NCBI RefSeq assembly: GCF_020520425.1
Contig: NC_079492.1
Location: 116,285,157 to 116,349,156, forward strand
Length of the DNA: 64,000 bases
From: Spinacia oleracea
Lineage: Eukaryota; Streptophyta; Magnoliopsida; Caryophyllales; Amaranthaceae
Reading direction: 5' to 3'
The notes beneath the pieces were generated by a model that saw only the letters and a list, made by a program, of their open reading frames with translations, made no database searches and had not been told where the DNA came from. Positions within the stretch are counted from its first letter, which is position 1. Each line of letters begins with the position of its first letter. Below are positions 59,901 through 64,000 of this stretch, piece after piece. The position numbers were made by a program, and so were the translations under genes.

Positions 59901-62900
59901 CCAGCAAATTAGCATGCTAAATATTTCACAAAGTAAACAAGAGGAGTGTGAGAGGGTTCAGAAGAGGACAAGAATTTCTGACATGCTAGTATACTGAATA
60001 TGATGAGAAATATTTTTCCTAGAAGTTAAAATAACATAATATACTCATATTTACTTACACTATATTCTTCAAATTCAAAATCCTCAACCATGATGATGCT
60101 TGGGTTGACACTTGGTGGTGGACGAAGCATGTCCTGTGCCTCTTCCCATGTAAGTCTAAGCTCCATAGCATCCTCATTATGTAGTAGAAACCTCTTGCTT
60201 TTAGAACCAATGTTTCGCATTCTCTTCTTGTCGGATGATGGTTTAGGTTGCTCCAACACATCATCTTTCACCATGCTCTTCAGCTTCTCACTCTTGCCCC
60301 AAACAGTGTTCCCATTCACCAAATTTGACTGTTCAGGCAAAACACTTGGTTGATTATCTTTGGCACCTCCCATCGACTGTGGACCAAAATTATCATTTCT
60401 AGCAGGCAGGTTATCAGGCACATCAGGGTAGCAGCTTTCTCCATAAGCAGCACCATTAGGGTTTGCTGATGGTGTTTGGGGATCCTGGTATTTGAACAAG
60501 ATATGAGCTAAAACCATGATTACAACTATGTGGACAAAAAGTGACAGGATTCAGACGGAAATACCTGCATTTCATGAGTATATGAAGCCTTACGAAATCC
60601 AATAACAAGTTTGCCTCCAGGATCTATCCGACTAAATGTAACTATAGAGAAGAAATGATAATTAGAGTAAGAATGTATGATGCATATTTGAAACAAGACT
60701 AGACACAACGAAAAAGGAAATTGAATAGCCAAAGTTCCATAGCAATCCATAAATACCCAGTCATTCACAAAGAACATAGTAACTTCAAGTTTTTGGGCCA
60801 GCACAGAAAGCTAAAAGTGTGTCAAAATTGTTAAGAAAAAAGGCTAAGATGGGAACGAGGTGTAACTGTATAAATCATACTCCCTCCATTCTTAATAACT
60901 TGAACACTTGAATTTTCAAGTTCAAAACTCGACAATTAACCATATTTTTTTTATTAATACAGTAGTACATAAAAAGACCATTTGTCGTGTGGAATCTTGT
61001 TGTATTTGTCACACTGTATTCCTAAAAGATTGACATTTTATAATTTTTATTAATACGGAATTCAAATTAATAGTCAAAGGTGAAAAAGAAGTACGGGAGT
61101 GTCGATCGTGAAAAAGAAAAAGTTAGAACTTATTCAAATGGAGGGAGTAATAAGATAACCAGTTGGTTGAGGATTGATATCCAACTAAGTATTGCCTACT
61201 TTGGATATTTTGTTCGCTAATCCTCAGCTTAAGAAAAAATCTGATCATCAAAGGACAACACTGGTCTACTGGATCTAGGAAGAAATGACAGGGACCACTA
61301 GACTAGAGAGGGTCAATAAAGAAGCAGTACCAGGAGTGTAGTTTAGGAGGGGTAACATGAAAAAAGGTTGGAAACAGAGGGGGTAATAAATAGTGAAATG
61401 GGAAAGCAAAGCCTAGAAATTTCTGCAGTTCAATAATTCGTGTTTCTCTCCCCTTTTTTGATTGATCTTAGAGAATCAACATGGAATGCTACACACAAGC
61501 GATTTGGATTATTTTAAACCATTCTTGATAATTAGAATGGAAATCTATGAAATAGAATAACAAATTAACAACAGGTATAAAGGCACAAAGTATGGTTTTA
61601 ATGAACACGGCTGTGTGACAGAAACGCTTCCTAGAATTACAGTAAAGCTTCAATTCTCATCTAACAACTTGTTTTCAGCTACTTAATTTTAGAACTATCC
61701 AGCAAATTCAAAGCTACTTCGCCTCAGCTTAGATTTGCCAAAACCTTCAATCTGGTTTTCCAACTACTCCAATGCTCTTCCACTCTTATTAGGTTATTTA
61801 GCCACTTTCAGTCAGTAATAGGATCATCTGGTAGCCATTCATCTAGACAACCGTTAAACTCACTGAAACGGACGAATGCCCCATACAACTCAAAATCCTT
61901 CTATGTACGAAGTATCTAACAAATCTTCTGAAGATCCTGCACTGTTGAACAGCTTTTGCTCGAAAGCTACAGCAAAAATGCTGTGCCAACAAGGGGAAAC
62001 ACAAAGTATATCACTCAAAAGGTTGATTTAGTAGAGAAGATTTGAACACACAAGGATTTGCAACTATTCTATGTAGCAAAGTGATAGATATTCAAGCAAC
62101 AGATAAGCTCAAGACATACCAGTATCGCCGGCTTGCAATTGCATTGACTGTATGCAAGGGGTTACACCTTCCAAAACATACATCCTACTATTATTGTTAG
62201 GCCAAAATCTAAACTGAAATGTCCACTCATTCCCCTTAATGTCCTGAATTTTCAAGGGAAGACCTTCGGACTGATTAATGGTAGGAAAATATGCCTGCAT
62301 AAAAAAGGAACTCTAAACCAAGAAATTCTCTGCAGTAACTAAAGCCAGCTAATAAATCTGATCATGCTGAAAAATGCAGAATATGATAGGAAGCTTACTT
62401 CAGCACAAGCTTTTGGAAGGACCAAGCGGCCAATTCGGCTAGCATCACTAGCACTTAGAATCTTCTCAAAGAGTGGTACTATTGTAGTTTTCAAGCTAGA
62501 GGATAATGCGGTTAAGGTAAGAAACATACACAAAAGAGAAGAATACTAAATTGATTAAAACTATACTGTAAATTCTAAAAGAGACTAAAGGCAAAGAAAA
62601 CGACAACTCATATCATTTTGAAAACGCATGCAATTGACCACAAACACTTGAGCACACACATTGAAGAACAAAATTATGAAGGATACTCTCCAGATAGCTT
62701 CTGCAACTCTTGGTCAGTGATTCTAGGCCAGTAACGCGGAAGCAATTGGTTCCGAAGCCTCCCTTCAGCGGGAGGTCTTGCCACCCGCATAGGAGAAAAT
62801 GAACTTTTACTTGCATCAGAAACTTTAGCAGTATTAGTTTTTGGAGGCTTGGGCAAAATTTGGCGAGGCCTTTGCCCTGACTGAAAGAGGGGTGATCTAC

Positions 62901-63348
62901 TATTTTCTCCTTCTTCAACCCCACCAGAAAAAGTAAGGCCAAAACTTGAGGTCTCTGAAGGCAAGCGCAAGCTTATATTCAGTGATGGCATATGTGATTC
63001 TTGCACATCCTTGACTCCTGTGTTTGGTTTATCTTCTTTTGGTGGAGCACAAAGGGTTGGCCCATTAATTGAGTGAGAAAATTTTGAAAAACCCAAGCCA
63101 GCAACTCCAATTGAGGAGGTTTTGGCCTCTGGTTTGATTTGCCCAAAAGGTCCATTAGTAAGATCAGGGGGGGACTGAGGCAAAAATCTAGAAACATTAG
63201 GCTCGATGATGTTTGCCAAACTAAAAAGATTCCCATTACTAATGACATTCGTTTCCAGCTTATTACTTAGCGGAGTGTTCTGCAGATCACCAGCATTACT
63301 GACCTTCCCTGAATTTTGAGCATCACCAGATATAACATCTCTCTTGAC
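56948..63348 (-). CDS. VAL/HSI2-type B3 domain transcriptional repressor, 3' part (5' end outside window)
   Basis: Nine exons are visible: 63348-62687, 62495-62399, 62294-62120, 60641-60565, 60484-60059, 59524-59475, 59051-58938, 58852-58785 and 57690-56948. All are GT-AG and in frame, about 803 codons. Order of parts: a linker with [18 protein letters not shown]; the B3 domain ([56 protein letters not shown] and [10 protein letters not shown]); a linker; a CW zinc finger ([15 protein letters not shown], then WTC); a basic CxC-like region ([20 protein letters not shown]); and an EAR motif (HIDLNCHP). VAL proteins bind RY (CATGCA) elements and recruit histone deacetylase and Polycomb to silence seed-maturation genes and FLC. 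The N-terminal PHD-like part lies beyond 64000. VAL1 against VAL2 cannot be told from this part. Confidence 0.94.
60880..61147. mobile_element. Stowaway-type MITE 2, in the third visible VAL intron
   Basis: TIRs CTCCCTCCATTCTTAATAAC and AAATGGAGGGAG are flanked by TA (60878-60879 and 61148-61149). It lies in the 1.48-kb intron 60642-62119, away from both splice sites. Confidence 0.88.
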
Positions 63349-64000
63349 CTGCATTACAACATAGAAAGAAAAAACTTCAATTTAATATACTCAAGTATTT
63401 AATACTGCAACTCTTTTTCTTATCCAAACCGGGAAAAAAAAATGAAACTCTTAAACAATCCAACGAAATCACCATTGATATACTACCTCCACTCCTGAAA
63501 GTTTAGGCCTTGGAATATGTGTCCAAAGTATGAAAACTTTAACCGTAAATTCCCACTGTTATATACATCAAAACGTTATCATGTACGATCTTGTTAGATT
63601 GGTCTCGTTATATATTTTCAGAATATCAATTTTTTATAATTTTTTCATATACGGAATTGGATATGTTAGTGGTTAAATATTGAATTGGAGTCCGTGCAAA
63701 TAGTAAGCGTAAAGAACATTAAGGAACGGAGGTAGTATGTTACAAGATCTAGTATATTGGAACCCGTGTAATAAAGTAATAAACCCCACTTAGAGGCACG
63801 TGAACCCCTCATTAACTATTTGGAGCTAACAAATAGTAAGAGCTGAAAACTAACAAAAAGGTTGTTTCTACTTTCTAGTTGACCGGTGTCTATGATCTGG
63901 TTTACAAAATTACAGCGATCATTTACTACTTCACAATAAGTATGAGGTGAAGTCACTACTAAGCCATTTTGAGATCATACATTATATTCCAAAAGTCAAA
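63349..64000 (-). other. Intron of the VAL gene, cut by the window edge
   Basis: Upstream of the acceptor TTGTAATGCAG on the minus strand. It contains Stowaway MITE 3. No exon was recognised before the edge. Confidence 0.6.
63483..63735. mobile_element. Stowaway-type MITE 3, in a VAL intron
   Basis: CTACCTCCACTCC on the left, GGAACGGAGGTAG on the right, flanked by TA (63481-63482 and 63736-63737). No ORF. Confidence 0.85.

Overview
This window is nuclear DNA of a eudicot plant. Introns are GT-AG, the background is AT-rich, and the transposons are plant types: Ty3/gypsy (Tat-like), Ty1/copia, L1-type LINE, CACTA, hAT, Mutator-like and Stowaway. My tentative guess is Amaranthaceae/Caryophyllales (spinach- or beet-like), from general familiarity with the repeat families and not from a search. 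Two host genes are convincing, both on the minus strand: a complete group I bZIP transcription factor (36483-38882, 4 exons, 378 aa) and the 3' part of a VAL/HSI2-type B3 repressor gene (56948 to beyond the right edge). Most of the rest is layered mobile DNA.

Region 1-19118 is two copies of one Tat-like LTR retrotransposon family. The outer copy is on the minus strand and runs off the left edge; only its 5' LTR, PBS, leader, gag-protease and a little downstream DNA are visible. Its LTR (5341-6264 plus 18564-19118) is split by a complete second copy in the opposite orientation (6265-18563, TSD GAATC, LTRs of 1449 and 1478 bp). Neither copy shows reverse transcriptase or integrase here. The inner copy carries broken gag-protease, but also an uninterrupted spliced gene on the antisense strand (15041 to 13246) with its own TATA box and AATAAA. 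A paired GC-rich palindrome of about 58 bp recurs nine times in the non-coding parts of both copies.

Region 19119-35450 is a graveyard of nested insertions. It holds a 6.4-kb CACTA-like element (19622-26061, TSD ATA) carrying exon-like captured gene pieces, and a (TA)n array. It also holds the right end of a second CACTA element that cut into a gypsy RT fragment. That fragment also carries an hAT MITE (8-bp TSD) and is fused at about 28170 to a degenerate minus-strand copia element. The copia fragment is itself broken by a Mutator-like element (9-bp TSD) and (TAA)n arrays, and its 5' LTR is at 33555-34535.

Region 35450-39700 is the bZIP gene and its flanks, with one Stowaway MITE. Region 39740-53640 is an L1-type LINE (ORF1 with DUF4283-like domain and zinc knuckle, then the endonuclease part of ORF2). 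A full-length 10.46-kb copia element (42089-52552, TSD ATTTC) is inserted into it. Region 53640-56400 is decayed sequence with a duplicated 0.3-kb block and small exon-like pieces. Region 56948-64000 is the VAL gene, with Stowaway MITEs in two introns.

All exon borders were read by eye from splice consensus and frame continuity. Family names come from motif recognition. No searches, alignments or foldings were run.
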